Shown here one piece after another: positions 36,522 to 51,500 of a DNA stretch of 64,000 bases (its first letter is position 1; each line of letters begins with the position of its first letter). Made by a program: the position numbers and the translations under genes. The stretch lies in NCBI GenBank assembly GCA_021397845.1, contig CM038041.1:144872780-144936779 (forward strand), given 5' to 3'. The notes under the pieces were generated by a model. The model did no database searches. It was not told the DNA's origin and saw only the letters and a list, made by a program, of their open reading frames with translations. Source of the stretch: Areca catechu. Lineage: Eukaryota > Streptophyta > Magnoliopsida > Arecales > Arecaceae.

Positions 36522-39500
36522 CATACATGTATATATACATACATATATATATACATACATAGACATAAATAGGTTTGGTTCATAAATGGGTCAACCCATT
36601 TTCATCTGTTTAATAATTGGGTTGGATCTGACCTATATAACCTATTTAAAACCTGTTTAACCTCTTTAAAACATGCTTAACATATTTCTAACATGTTTAA
36701 CCCAATCCATTTAATCTATTTAATCCATTTAACCCGTTTAACCTGACTTGATCTATTTAATAAATGGGTTATGTGGGTTGGGTTGGGTTACTTGTTTAAT
36801 AAACATATCGGGTTATTTGAGTTTCTGATCTTTTTAATAAACAAGTTAGGTTTGGGTTGGCAAATTTTTGATTCAATATATATCCAACTCAGCCCTTATC
36901 TGACTCGATCCACCCGATTGCCAACTCCAACACGCACACATATACATACATACATATATATATATATATACATACATATGTATATACATATACACACGTA
37001 TGTATGTATATACAGACATATAGATAGATAGATATACATATATATATATACATACACTTACATTATACATACGTTCATACATACATGCGCATACCTGCCT
37101 GTTTAATCTTTTGTTGTGGCTGATTAACAGTTGGCATGGGATGATTTAACCAGAAAGGATTTGAAGTCATTTTCTTTTTACCTTCACTACCATCACCTCC
37201 ACATCTGAATGGATTTATGAGTATAGCCTGAAGTGTGCAGTTTCTGGTTGGCAGGAGTGCTTGAATGGTGAATTTGTTAGGGTTGGACCAAATCCCAAGT
37301 TTGTTCCTGTGGCGGGATATCACTGGTACCCTCTTGCTTGACTCTTCCTCTTGTAACTTTTTAAAGATTTATGTGCCCCCCCTCCCTCCTCTTTCTCTTT
37401 AATTTGATTTTCTACATGAATGTGCACCACGCAGCATTTTTACTTGGTCACAAGGTGTCTGATTGTTGGAAATTCCTCTTATTAGTTTGTTTTTCCTCGT
37501 TAGAAATTCTCAGAACATATGGTAGACTCAAGGAAAGAAAGTAGTTTCCGAATATTTTTGATACTTTTACATAATTCCTGACTATATTAATAACTCATCA
37601 ATCTTTTTCTTTTTCTTTTTTTTAAATTTTCTGAATTTTGCCTGTTCTTGGAGTTTTTTTGATATTCTTTAGCTTACTACAGAAGTTAATCATTCCAAAA
37701 ATCAAAATCATTTCTCCCAATTTTGCTCAGTTATGAACTTTTGTTTTTAGTGATTTATTTGAATATCCTGATTTAGTGTTATTCAGTCTTCTATACATCT
37801 GTACATGTACGTGTGATTTATTATCCACTGATATATGTATGCTCTTTTAATAGACATTTCTCATACTTCATGACTGGCACCGATGTCCTTAAATGTAACC
37901 TTTTCTGCATCAAAACTCAGTGCATATATTCCAATTCCATTGTCAACCTGTGGGCAATCATATTCATATTTACATTCACAATGCAAGTTCTTGCTGTGAC
38001 GTCTTTAGTTGCAAGTAGTGGACACACACTCCATCAAGCTTTCTAGAGACATTCAAGGTAATGGTTACTTTATTTATTTATTTTTTAATTCATTTGATGC
38101 AGGTTTGATGGAGATGGGTGCGTATTTGCTCACCTTTTTTCTGAAGAACCAAAAGGACCTGGCTGTAGACTATTTCTAAAATATTCATGAAATGTGGATT
38201 GTTTTGACCTATGTGGTTTCACGGTTGCTTCTGATAGTGGACATTCTTGATGCAGGCTGGTTACTTATGATAATCTACATGCATACTTTTATGACTGCTA
38301 AAGGTTGTCTTGTATTCTGATGTGCTATCCAAGGATGGCAAATAGTGCATCCATTCTCCAAGTGAAGTGTTATGCTTATGACACTACCATATTGATACCA
38401 CCAGAATGATATTTCAACACAATTTGGTTTTTGCTAATACCATATGCCAAGTAAAGAATGATTAACGTATCATTGATGTTGTAGTTGAGAGCTAATTTTT
38501 GGAATTCTTCTATTTCAAATTATGGTTCTCTCATTTCACTTCCTCAACTCTACCACAACTGTGGCACTAATTAGATGCTCCAACTTATTATCCTGGCATA
38601 TTATCTTAAGATATTCATGAAGACACTAAATATTTCTTATAGCCTCAAAACATCTTGTTTTGCTGAAAAAAATTAGAAGCAATTTAACATGAACTGAGGA
38701 TAGCCTATTTTATAGGCTCTTCTTCAATTCTGGATTTCACTGGATGGATATTGTCTGTAGTGTAGCTTCCAATTTTCCATTTGATTTAAGTGCAACTTGT
38801 TTGTAAGACATGATTGTTCACTGGAACTTCAATTTTCACTGTCTCCCAATTTCCAAATATATAGTTGTAATTTGTAAGAATAGGAAATAGATGGACTAGA
38901 GTCAAGGAGAGGATATATGGGAGAATTACTGAAGAGAAGTAAACTGAAATCATTTTCACATCATCCATGCTCTTTGAATTCAGATACTTTTTTCTTCAAA
39001 GTTGTAACATTTCCTGCTCTTGGATAGCCATGTACTCATTGGTTTTGGTAGTTGCATATGTTTGATAGAGTAAATGATCCTGATATGTAAGAAAACTACT
39101 GTATGATAAAAAATTTCTTTTTGACTTTGTAGAATGATTCATGGCATGCACATCAAGGATGGAAAAGCAGCTTATGTTTCACGCTATGTTAAGACTTCGC
39201 GACTGAAACAAGAAGAAATTTTTGGTGGAGCAAAATTTATGAAGGTGAGCAAGTAATCAAGGCCATGTTTCTGTATCTGTGTTTTTGTTTCCATCTTGTG
39301 CTTGCCTTTGCACTTTATAAATAGTAAAGCTGCAATGCCAGACATATATAGTGCTTTAAAATTTTTTCAAGGCAATGCTATTCTGGGTTTCTGGATTGTT
39401 TCCATTCCAGTATTATAAATTTCACGTGTTGTTCTAACCTGCAATCTTTATCCTTGCTTATTGCTTGGCCTGCACCATGAACCTAATGCAGATAATTAGA

Positions 39501-42500
39501 CCGGGTTCCATCTATGTCCTTGCTGATATTTCTATTGGCACTGGATGTCTTGTAGTCTTGTCTGGATAGGCCCACATCCCTGCATGGTTTCTAGAGGCTA
39601 TACTTTCTCATGAGATGCCTGTTTTTAGTGTTCCTATAAAAAATGACTGGATGAATGAGCATTATAGTGGGTCAAACCTAATTGATTTTGATCAAATTTG
39701 AGCTTACTCGATGCTCTGAATGCTCAATCAATTTGACTTGATGTAAAGCTTGATTAGACTGTGACTTGTCATTCCTGAAGCTGTGTTGCTTGAACCCTTA
39801 CTTTCACCTGGAAGAATCCGTGTCATATGCATGTCTGAGTTGGGTATGCTCTTAGATACCTATAGATCTCTTTGGTTGTAGCTCTTAATGATCCATGGAG
39901 AGTTAGGCTCTATTTGAGATTCCTTTTGGAGTAGTCAAAAGTGCTTTCTAGAGCCCAAAATGCACTTTTGGGCAATATATAGGTGTTCAGTAAAAACTTG
40001 AAACATTGTTCAGCTCCCAGAAGTTGAAAACCCCAACTTGGCAAAAGCTCCCATTTGGATCTTCTCCTCAAAAGCGCTTTCTAAAGCTTTTTGGAAAGTT
40101 ATTTATACGACCAAAGTGTCTCGGAACTTCACATTTTATTATATTAATATGAAAGTAATATTATAATATAATATTATTATAATATTATACTAAAATAATA
40201 ATATCAGGTTCATATATTATAATAATATTATACTATGCGATAATATATCAATATGTAGTAATAATAATAATTGTAATCCTTTATATCAAAATATTGTATT
40301 ATAATTATTAATGAGTACTAGATACATTACATTAATTATACTATATTATACTGTTGTTATGACAATATTATTACCATCATTATCATAATATTCATATTTA
40401 ATAGCATAATATTATTATATTCCTGTAATATTCATATTTAATAGCATAATATTATCATATTCCTGTAATATTATGCTATTATATTATAATATTATACTAT
40501 TAAAAATAAATAATTTGTAAATTAAATGCTGCTTAATAGATGTTATAGTTTCAGAATATTATAGAAATTTAGTCACTAAATAGCAAACAACCTTTTATTA
40601 AAAGCTCTACTAACAAAAGCTCTACCAACACAGCAATCCCAAACAGGGCCTTAGCCTAATAATGAGCTCAACCCACCATAATGTTGTCAAAAGAAGACTC
40701 TTTATTGTTTTTATAATTTGATCAAGGATGTGAGCATCATGATGATTTTGCAAATGTCATGCTTCATGAATCCTTAAGCTAATCTTGGAGCTTGGATGAG
40801 AACATAGGTATAACATCGTACTACCATGTATTTTGTAAAACGTTCAAGCAATTTAGTTTAATATAATTAATTTAGTTTAACATAGTTTTTCCTATGAGTC
40901 AAACACTTAGATATGCATCTAAGCTCAATTCTTATGCCGTTGTCCTTGCAAGATGTCCGTGTCCTTGCAAGACTGTCCAAAAGGAATAAGATGATGTTCT
41001 AGAGCAAACTGACTTTACACAATGTCGTCCATTTGCTTGGCTGATTTCAGAACATAATGTACTTTTCACTATCATATAGTGCATCTGACTTGCTACTTAT
41101 TTTGACTAGTGAAAGCACATGTTTTACACATGAAAAGTCAGTTTGTCTTGTATTTTTTTTTTTGGAAAAAATACAAAAGTGTTTGATCATATACACAAAG
41201 TTTAATATGTTATTAACATAAAATTCATCCTATATTTCTGCACCTCATAATTTAATTAGGCACCATGAAATGTGAAGCACATAGTCTTCCAAATATGCTT
41301 TATGTCATCTTAACTTTTAATTTGAGAAAAATGTTTAGAAGATTCTTGATTTGAAGGTTATTTATTATACGAATTGAATCATCAAAAATAATGTGTAAGA
41401 GTTTTATTACATGGATAACTAATCATGATTGTAATGAAAATGTAAATATTTAGTGCGAAGAGGAAGAGGATAACATAATTGTTCATGGACTACTTGCTAA
41501 TCCAATAGATCACCACCTTTGAATCACCTTCCAACTATTCTTTAGTTGCATTAAATTTGATGCAGACCACCACAATACCAAGGAGGCCTTATTTCAGCCA
41601 TTGAAGCAACACATGGTGGAAATTGATGACAACTAGCATATAGAATTTGCAATTCCTTTCCCTTTCAAATACTAACACCCGAGGAAAGAATTGTGTAGAC
41701 TAACCTGTATTCATGTTGGACCTTCCATAAACAAGTTACATGTTAGAGGCCATGTGTGGAAAAAGGAACTGTTTTCTTTTTTATCTAGAATATTTTGAGA
41801 ATATCTTGTAATCAAGGATCGTTGAACCGATACTGGGATCCGTACTGATCAAGATATTCAAGGATCGCTAAATCGATACCGGGATCCATATCGATCAATG
41901 ATCAGTACGGTACCATACCGTACTGGTACATGTACTGGTCTTGGTGAATTGAGAAAAAAACTATCGTCCTCCCCCTCTCAAGCAAGGATTGTTGAATCCA
42001 AGGATCGCTGAACTGGTACCGGGATCCGTACCGATCAGTGGTAGACGTACCAGGCTTGATGAATTGAGAAAAAACTATCTTTCTCCCCTTTTCAAGCAAG
42101 GATCGCCGAACCGGACCTGAACCGAGCCCGAATCGTACTAAACCGGATCGTACTGATCCGAACCAACCTGTACCATACCGAACTGACCCATACCGGTCCG
42201 GTTCAGGTTAATTTTTATGGTTCAGCCCTGAACCATTTTTAGGATTAAACTGTACTGGTTCTTGGCCAGTATGGTATGGTATGTTTCGAACCATCCAGTT
42301 CGGAATGATACCAAAAATCCTGGCTGAACCTGACCCGAGTTAGGCTGAACCAAGCCAGAATCAGACTGAACAGGACCTTACCGATCCAAACCGACCTGTA
42401 CCAGTTTGGTTCAGGTCACTTTTTATGGTTCGGATCTTGAACTATTTTTTAGCCTGAACCATATCGATTCTTGGCCAGTACGATAAGTAGGTACGTCCCA

Positions 42501-45500
42501 AACTAGGTGATTTGGAACAGTTTCGAAAACTCTGCTTGTAATATCCTAGGAATTAGAAAATTATGATGAATAATCCTATTTAGAAAATATATTAATCATG
42601 TATGTATATTCAGAAATATATCAAGTATATATATTGAAAAATATATCAATCATGTATATTGAAAAATATGTCAATCATGAATATCCTCTGTATTAGAAAA
42701 CACATCAATTGGAGATTCATTATCGCTCTATATAGAGAGCTCACTTGTACCATAAAGAAGCAAGAAAATATAATTATTTTTTAAAAATTGTTTCATGGTA
42801 TCAGAGTAGAATGTTATTCAGGTCTTGTAATTGTCTTAGCATAGCCATTGCCCATACACAGCCGCCGCCCATATGCTGCTGTTGCTGTCTTATTTTTCTT
42901 CACTATGTTTGATGTCTCCTCCCAAGCCCTGCTATCGTGATCCATGCTCCTCGGATCCCTTTTATTGCTGGATCTCATCCTGTCCAAATTACCACCATTC
43001 AACTCAATGGCGATAGCTTTATATGCCGATCTCAATTGCTATGCATATACATTTGAGGAAGAGGCAAAATCAGCTACTTAACATAAGATACACTGGCTTT
43101 GGGCAGTGCAAATCCAACCTACTCTGCGTGGGATGCTGAAAACTCAATGGTAATGACTTGGCTTGTGAATTTTATGGAAGAGGATATTAGTTCCAATTAT
43201 ATATATTATCAGAATGCTAAGGAACCGTGGGATAATGTTATCTAAATGTATTTAGATTTGGATAATCAATCTCAAACATATGAACTTATTCTGAAACTTG
43301 GAGAAGTCTGGAAAGGAAGTGACACTGTCACCAAATACTTCTTAAAAATGAATATGGCAAGATCTGGACCTATTCAATGATTAGGAGTGGAAGTCTCCTA
43401 ACGATTGCAAACACAATCAGAAAATTATGAGGCTAATTTAATCTTCAAATTTCTTGTTGGTCTCAATGTCGAATTTGATGAGAAAAGATTATTGGTTGAA
43501 ATCCTTTGCCTTCACTCAATGAAGTTTTTTTAGAGGTTCGTCAAGAGGAAAACCGTAGATCAGTAATGCTTGGAAAAAGGAATAGTGACATAATAGTTTG
43601 ACTGAGAACTCTGTGTTGGTTGCTGCTGGAGCCAATGCTAGTGGATGGAATATCCCTGATCAGCACAAGCACAATAAGAAGTTTCAGGTATGGTGTGATC
43701 ACTATAACAGACCACGTCATACTCGGGAAACTTGTTGGCTACTTCATGGAAAACAAGCCAATTGGAAACCAAAATCTAGATGATCACAAACTACTGCCAC
43801 TATTACTAACTATCCATTCAATAAAGAGCAGATTGATCAACTTCTGAAATTGCTAAAGGCTAATCCATCATCACCTAGTATACCTAATTATTCTTTAGCC
43901 CATTCTGGTAGAATTTCTTAGCCATTCCAGTACTTTGGATTCTGCTCCATAGATCATTGATTTGGGGGCTTTTGATTATATGACTAGTTTGTCTAATCTA
44001 TTTATTTCATATATCCCTTGTTCTAGTAATGAAAAAGTACAAATCGTAGATGGCAGTCTCTTATCTATTACAAGCAAAGGTCCAATCAAAATATTTGAAA
44101 ATATTAGTTTTAAATCAATACTTCATGTTCCTAAACTTGCTTGCAACCTGTTATCTATCAGCAAAATTCTTGAAGGATTCTAATTGTTGTGTTACCTTCT
44201 ATGGCTCCCATCCTACTTTTTAGGACTGGATTTCGAGAAAGATGATTGGTAGCACTAGAAAGATAAATGGGCTATACTACTTCGATGAGAATTTTTTTAG
44301 TAATAAAAAAGCTTAAGGGCCGAGTAGTATTTGTTCTATTCCTATTTTTAAACAAATAATGCAATGGCACCTTAGACTAAACCATCCTAATTTTCCTTAT
44401 TTAAGATGCTTATTTCCTAAATTGTTTAAAGGAGTGGATTATTCTATGTTTCAATGTGAAATTTGCCATTTATCTAAAGATCATCATGTTAAATTTGTTT
44501 CAAAATCTTATAGTCCTTCCAAACCATTTTACTTAATTCATAGTGATGTTTGGCGACCGTCAAAAGTTACCACTTTATCTAGAAAAAGTTGATTCGTAAC
44601 TTTTATTGATGATCATACTATGTTGTGTTGGATTTACTTACTAAATAAAAAATCTGAAGTGGAAAGATTTTTCAAAGAGTTTTACTATATGACCAAAATC
44701 CGGTTTAATTTAAAAAATTGCATTCTTCGATCAGACAACAGAACTGAGTATTTTAATGAGTGTTTAGAAAAATTTTTAGGAGATAAAGGTATTTTACATC
44801 AATCAACATGTTGTGACACTTCCCAGCAGGCACTTACTTGAAGTTATTAGGCCCCTCATGTTTTTTATGAATATTTCTAAATACCTCTAGGGAGAAGCTG
44901 TTTTAACTGCCTCCTATCTGATTAACAAAATGCCAACTCATGTTTTGAAATTTAAAAGCCCTTTAGACTTCTTTTCTAAATTTTTGATTGTATTATGAGT
45001 TGCCTTTAAAAACATTTGGATGCATTTGTTTTGTTCATGTTCCATAATTTTTTTAATCCAAATTGGATCCCAAGGCTAAAAAATGTGTTTTCATATGCTC
45101 CAAATAGAAAAAGGTATTAGTGTTTTAATCCATTAACAAAGAAGACTTATGTAAGCATGGACATGTCTTTTATGAAAAAGCAAACCTATTTCAATAAAAA
45201 TCATCTTCAGGGGAAGAATATTGAAGAAGATAATTTTTGAAAAATTTCTAAAAAAATTCTGAACCTCTACCAAATTTCATTGAAACTCCAATCCATTCTG
45301 ATAAACAAATCAAGGAAATAACTGATCTAAATAATGAAGAAAAGGATTTGTTTAGTCCTTAAGTGCCAGGCATGATGGAATCTGAAATAGGGGGAGAATT
45401 ATTACACATGGATTTGAGTAATCCGAAACCTGAGCTTCGGGTTTATACTAGACGAAAGCTTCAAAGAAGTACTATTGATCCAATTATATTTCTTGCAATT

Positions 45501-48500
45501 GGTCAATCAGCACCCTGAATGATGTACCTCCTATGAATGATTGTCCTTTCACTAAAAGTAATTCTAAATATACTATTGAGTTGTCTGATCTTGATATTCC
45601 AATTACCCTCAGAAAAGAAACAAGATCCTGTACCAATCATCATATTGCCAAGTATTTATCTTATCAAAGATTGTCCAAAAACTATAAAGCATTTATTTCA
45701 AATATTTCTAACATGCATACACCAAGATCTATTCAGGATGCCCTAGGTGATTCGGATTGGAAATTAGCAGTAAAGGAGGAGATGAATGCTCTTGAAAAGA
45801 ACGAGACTTGGGAGATTGTAGAACTACCAAGAGGCAAGACAATAGTAGGATGCAAGTGGGTTTTTAATATAAAATGCAAGGCAAATGGAAGCATTGAAAG
45901 GTACAAGGCAGACTTGTTGCCAAGAGGTTCACTCAAATTTTTGGTATTGACTACCAGGAGACCTTCGTCCTAGTTGCAAAAATAAACTCAATCTGAATTC
46001 TTCTTTCTCTGGCAGTAAACTCTAATTGGCCTTAATACCAAATTGATATAGAAAATGCTTTCCTAAATGAAGACTTGGAGGAAGAAGTGTTTATGCATCT
46101 ACAACCTAGTTGTATGTTGACTAAAAAAATCCTTGTATGGACTTAAACAGTCACCTAGGGTGTGGTTTGAAAGGCTTGGAAAGGTAGTAAAAAGCTACGG
46201 TTATATCCAGAGTCAAGCTAACCGTACACTATTCTTCAAGTACTCGAAAGCCAGTAAACTAGCTATTTTGATTGTGTATGTAGATGATATAATAATGACC
46301 GATGATGATAGTGCTGAAATTGTAGAACTCAAAAGAAAACTTACACGAGTTTGAGATCAAAGACTTGGGGGTCTAAAGTATTTCCTTGGTATGGGATTTA
46401 CAAGATCCAATAAGGGAATTTTCGTCAACTAACAAAAATATTTCTTGGACTTAGTGAAACTGGAATGCTTAGATGCAAACTAGCCCAACTCCAATAGAGC
46501 CCAACTTGAAGTTGCAGCCTACAGAAACCAAGGTGGTAGGTAGAGAAAAGTACCAAAGACTTGTGGGTAAACTTATCTATTTATCACATACTCGTCCTAA
46601 TATAGCTTTTGCAATGAGTGTGGTAAGCCAGTTTATGCATTCACCAGGATCAAAACACTTCAAGGTTGCTTATAGAATCTCAAGGTACATAAAGGATATA
46701 CCTGGAAAGGGATTGCTATTTCAAAATAAAGGACATTTGCGAATAGAAGCTTACATCGATGTAGATTGGGCAAGAAGTATAACTGATAGAAGATCAACTT
46801 CTGGCTATTATACTTTTATGGAAGGTAATCTTGTCACTTGGCAAAGTAAGAAACAGAATATGGTAGCCAGAACCAAGGATTGCTAAACTGGTATTGGGAC
46901 CCGTACCGGTCATATACCATACCATACCGGTATATGGGTACCAATCTTGGTGAATTAAAAAAAATTCTTCCTTCTCTCAACTAACAAAAAAAAAAAAAAT
47001 GAAAACTGGTTCGAATGGGTCCGAACCGGTCCCGAACTAGCCGAACCGATTGGTTCGTCGCGGTTCGGGATCGGTTCAGGACCGGTTCCTAATTTTTTTA
47101 TATCTTTAAAGGAGGGAATCGATTTTTATAGCTGAACCATACTGGTTTGGCATCGGTCTGGTTCGGTTTGGGCTGAAATGGCCAGTTCGGCATGGTTCGA
47201 CGATCCTTGGCCATAACTAGTGCGAAAGCTGAGTTTTATTTAGTAGTCTATGAAATTTGTGAGGTGACATGGATGAAAAGATTACTTGAAAAAATAAAGT
47301 TTTCTATTCTCTTACCAATAAAAGTCTACTGTGATAATAAAGCTGCCATCTTTATTGTCCACAACCCAGTCCTTCATGATAGAACAAAGCATGTAGAAGT
47401 AGACAATTTATCAAGGAAAAATTGGATAATGGAATAATTTACATGCTATACATTCCAATAGTTGATCAAATTGCTGATATTCTCATAAAGGGATTGTATA
47501 AGAAACAGTTCAAGAATTTAGTAAGCAAGCTTGTCATGGAAGCTTGAGGGGGAGTGTGGAAAAAGGAATTATTTTCCTTTTTTCTTCAGAATATTCTGAG
47601 AATATCTTGTAATATTCTAGGAATATCAAAAAATTATGGTGAATAATCATATCTAGGAAATATATTAATCATGTATATACATCGAGAAACATATCACGTA
47701 TGTATATTGAAAAATATATCAATCATATATATTAGAAAATATGTCAATAATGAATATTCGCTATATTAGGAAACACATCAATTGGGAATTTATTATTGCT
47801 CTATATATAGAGCTCACCTATACCATGAAGAAGCAAGAAAATATAATTCTTTTTTTCAAATTGTTTCACCATGTATATAGTTAAGAATTGGATTTACTAC
47901 AAATTAGCCTTATATGTATTGAATAAGAGGCTTTTGATAGTTAGGTTCGGGACATGCATGGGTCACCATTCTCTCTCTCTAAATAAAAGGGCTTTTATCA
48001 CTCAAGATATCATAATCCTTAAGCAAACAGATTGAAATTTCTTAGGTTGGGTTGGGTTGGGTTGGGTCTGATGCTAAGTTACATGCATGGTTTGCAATCA
48101 GTGTTTTTAATTGTGCATAGACAACCAACTTCTTGCAATTTTTGGAAGTTTGATAGCCGTGTACGTGAATATCGCATTATGTCCACAAATTTGTTAAGCA
48201 ATATAGCTAGAACTCAACTTTGTTGGGCAATTGATCCAATTATTTCTTCTTGAATGAAATGAGGGACTGTAATTTGTTAAAGGTTAGTCATTCCCAAGTG
48301 CCACATATCTAGAGGGTGTAATCACTAGAATTTTCAAGTGTTATTATGCAGCACCGCTCTGGAGGCTAATTATAGAGCAGGAATCAACACTTTTGGCACC
48401 AACTAAAATATGGCCTCTTGATTTATTTAAGATACCCTTCTATCTGTACACACACAAAGATATACATATATATGTATACATATACATATCTATATTATGA

Positions 48501-51500
48501 AATGAGAGAAGAAATTTACCATTCTAGATTCTATTTGTCAAATTTTGTGAATAGAATGCCCCTTACTTCCTCTTTTCATAAGTATCTGTAGAAAAATATG
48601 ATTAAAAAAATTAGATATATAACTGATGTGTACTTGTATCTCTCATCTATATGTAATTTCTCCCGGATATCCCAAACTAATTGAACTTAATCTATCTCTC
48701 ATCCACTTCTCCAATTGATTGGACTCTTTTTAAATTTAGAAAATGAATAAAAACATTGTTAGTCTTTCTTTAAGCCACACGTTTTATTTCTCTTATCTTC
48801 AATTCCTTGAGCTTTTTGTTAATTTTTCAACATGCATTGCACATGTTTGGTTGCTATACACACACACACACACACACACACGTATATACACATATACATT
48901 CATACATACGTACATATATATGAGATATGTATACATATATATGTATGTTTGTCCATATATATATGCATAAACATTTGGATATGTCTATATATAAATATGT
49001 GTATATATACATGTATGCATGTGTGAACACATGTAATAAATGGATGGACTATGCTTCTTTCAAGAGGAGAAAGTATCTGCTCCTCTCAAGTCTAAAATCA
49101 ATAGTGGTTTGTGTAAATCAAAGATCGACACCATTGATTATTATCTACACCATAAAAACCCCAAAAACCAAATATCACATATTTTGTGGCCTCTAACCTA
49201 TATATCATGTACACACACAAATGGATAGTTTTCATTTAGTAGTATGCTAAATCACATAGTAGTTGAGAATCCATGTTATTGATCATAATCTACACATGTT
49301 AAAACATAGACAGATTGATAATCAATAAATTTTAATGCTTAGATTATAGCAAAACATGGTCTTACGTTGTTGCCGCCTAAATCGCCGTGGCCGGTAGCTC
49401 TTGCGTGGCCTAGGTGCGTGGGCTCCGTGCCAGCATCACCGGGCTCGTTGGTCGGGGACAATCAAGGGGAACATAGTTGTAGTTGGGATGAAAGGGGCTT
49501 GGTACTGTAGTGGCCCTCCTGTGGGCCTCTCCGAATGAGGAGTAATCTTCCTCCTTACTGTCCCTCCGCCGGGCGATACCTGCAAAACAGGGGAGACCTG
49601 CGCCGGGGATTCCGGCAAAGGCACTCTGACGATCAAGTCAGTGGGACGATCGAAGGAAATAAGAGACCTCTGAGACGGAGAGCTTGGGGGACTCTCCGCT
49701 ACTAGAGGGTGATAGACAATGCCAGAGTGAAGAGAGTGTGTTGTCTCTTACTTACCTCCTCTCCCCTCTTACCTCTTCCCGCTGCTCTTATATAGACGAG
49801 CGGCTCTTGGTGTTCAGAGGGGCACGTTCTTCTTGGTATAGGCCTGTGAAGCCTCTGCAGGCCTGGGAGGCTTAGGTAGGCTGGCCAGCTTCCCCTTTCT
49901 TGATGGCTCAAAAGATTGGCAGAGGAGCCCAGCGCCTCGGGTGTGGCACTATTCACTAGTTAGTGTAAACAGTAGCTTAGGAAACTTAAATGCAAACCTT
50001 TCTTCGCAGGCGGCGTGTCAGGCAGCGTGTCCAGGACCCACGTGGAGGGGGATCCATGGAAAGAGCGCCGGGCCCATGTGGATGGACCCCTCGGGAAATG
50101 CATCGGGCCCACGTGAGTGAGACCAAACCGCGTGGTGCTCCCAGTGACCGAGCTGGCGGAGTATGTGGCCGAGCTGGGGCCGAGGTGAAGAAGTACGTTG
50201 CCGCGCCAGCCTCCAAGGGGGATGCATGTCAGGGCTGAATGGATCTTGTTTACTACTGTAACAGATGCCTCCACTCCCTGAGTTCAAAACGTCTTCATTT
50301 TGGATAAAGGGAGTATTCTCATCCATTCGGCTCTGCACTTTTAGCGGGCTCCTTACTGACTGCAAGAAGTTAGTTATTAAATGAAACTGAACTTACCAGA
50401 GATTAGCTGTTGTTCTTTGAAGGCCTAGATGAAGGCATCAAGTCTGGCTGTTCTTTCCATGGACTGGGAGCGCCCTGCAACACAACTTAGAAGGTATTGT
50501 TTTCGAAACTTATTTGCCTGTAAGTGTTTTTGTCTTGAGTTAGGTGTATCATGACGGTGACAGCACTTCTGTCCGATTCTTCTTTGACCAGGTAGAAGGT
50601 GGTATCATGGAGGCATAGGTTGGCGAGGCGTGTAACTTGGGTACCCACATATATGACCGGGCATATGGTCATCATGGTCGGGCTCAAAGTATCGGTCGGA
50701 ACCTTTGATGAAGGCATGAAAGTTGTTGAAGAAGACCAAGAAGCAGGAGAGAAAAACCGTCTCTGGTGAGATGCTTATCTTCGGGAGAGCAACGCTCGAT
50801 CGCGAGGGAGGCACCCTAACGGAGGAAGCCGAAGAGCAGTGGTTCGACTCAGGCCAGATGCTTGACCTCGAGGGAGCAACGCTCGACCTCGAGGGAGCAA
50901 CGCTCGACCTCGGGGGAGCCATCATGGCGGAGGAACTCAGGGGAGAACACGCGGACTGAAGTCCGGGCTTCCACACCGGAATCGGGTTCCGCGCCACCCT
51001 CCAGACCGAAGTCCGGGATGTCGTGGGGGAACCAGGTTCCGCGCCACCTTCCAGATCGAAGTCCAGGACATCATGGGGGAACCGGGTCCCACGCCACCTT
51101 CCAGATCGAAGTCCAGGACATCGTGGGGGAACCGGGTCCCGCGCCACCCTCCAGACCGAAGTCCAGGACATCGTGGGGGAACTGGGTTCCGCCCTACCTT
51201 CCAGACCGAAGTCCAGGCCCCACCTTCCAGACCGAAGTCCAGGACATCGTGGGGGAACCGGATCCCGCGCCACCTTCCAGACCGAAGTCCAGGACATCGT
51301 GGGGGAACCGGATCCCGTGCCACCTTCCAGATCGAAGTCCAGGATGTCGTGGGGGAACTGGGTTCCGCGCCACCTTCCAGATCGAAGTCCAGGACGTCGT
51401 GGGGGAATTGGGTCCCGCGCCACCTTCCAGACCGAAGTCCAGGACGTCGTGGGGGAACTGGGTCCCGCGCCACCTTCCAGACCGAAGTCCAGGATATCGT

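Larger units (their letters stand above)
41755..47868 (+). mobile_element. Complete Ty1/copia retrotransposon, copia B, with 5-bp TSD
   Basis: Target duplication CCATG at 41750-41754 and 47869-47873. The LTRs begin TGTGGAAAAAGGAA and end TTGTTTCA. The 3' LTR is 314 bp; the 5' LTR is 1,041 bp because a MITE sits inside it. PBS TGGTATCAGAG at 42796-42806 and PPT GAGGGGGAG at about 47546-47554. Gag and pol are present but broken. A second MITE interrupts RNase H. Intact structure with disabled coding implies an old insertion. Confidence 0.93.

Noticed and set aside
36068..36585. Open frames of 120-165 codons rich in Tyr, Ile, His and Thr
   Set aside because: They are translations of a CATA/TA microsatellite.
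36570..36930. GGGTTGGGTTA / AACCCATTT-rich segment as a MITE
   Set aside because: I could not find matching terminal inverted repeats or a target duplication, so it is left as unclassified sequence.
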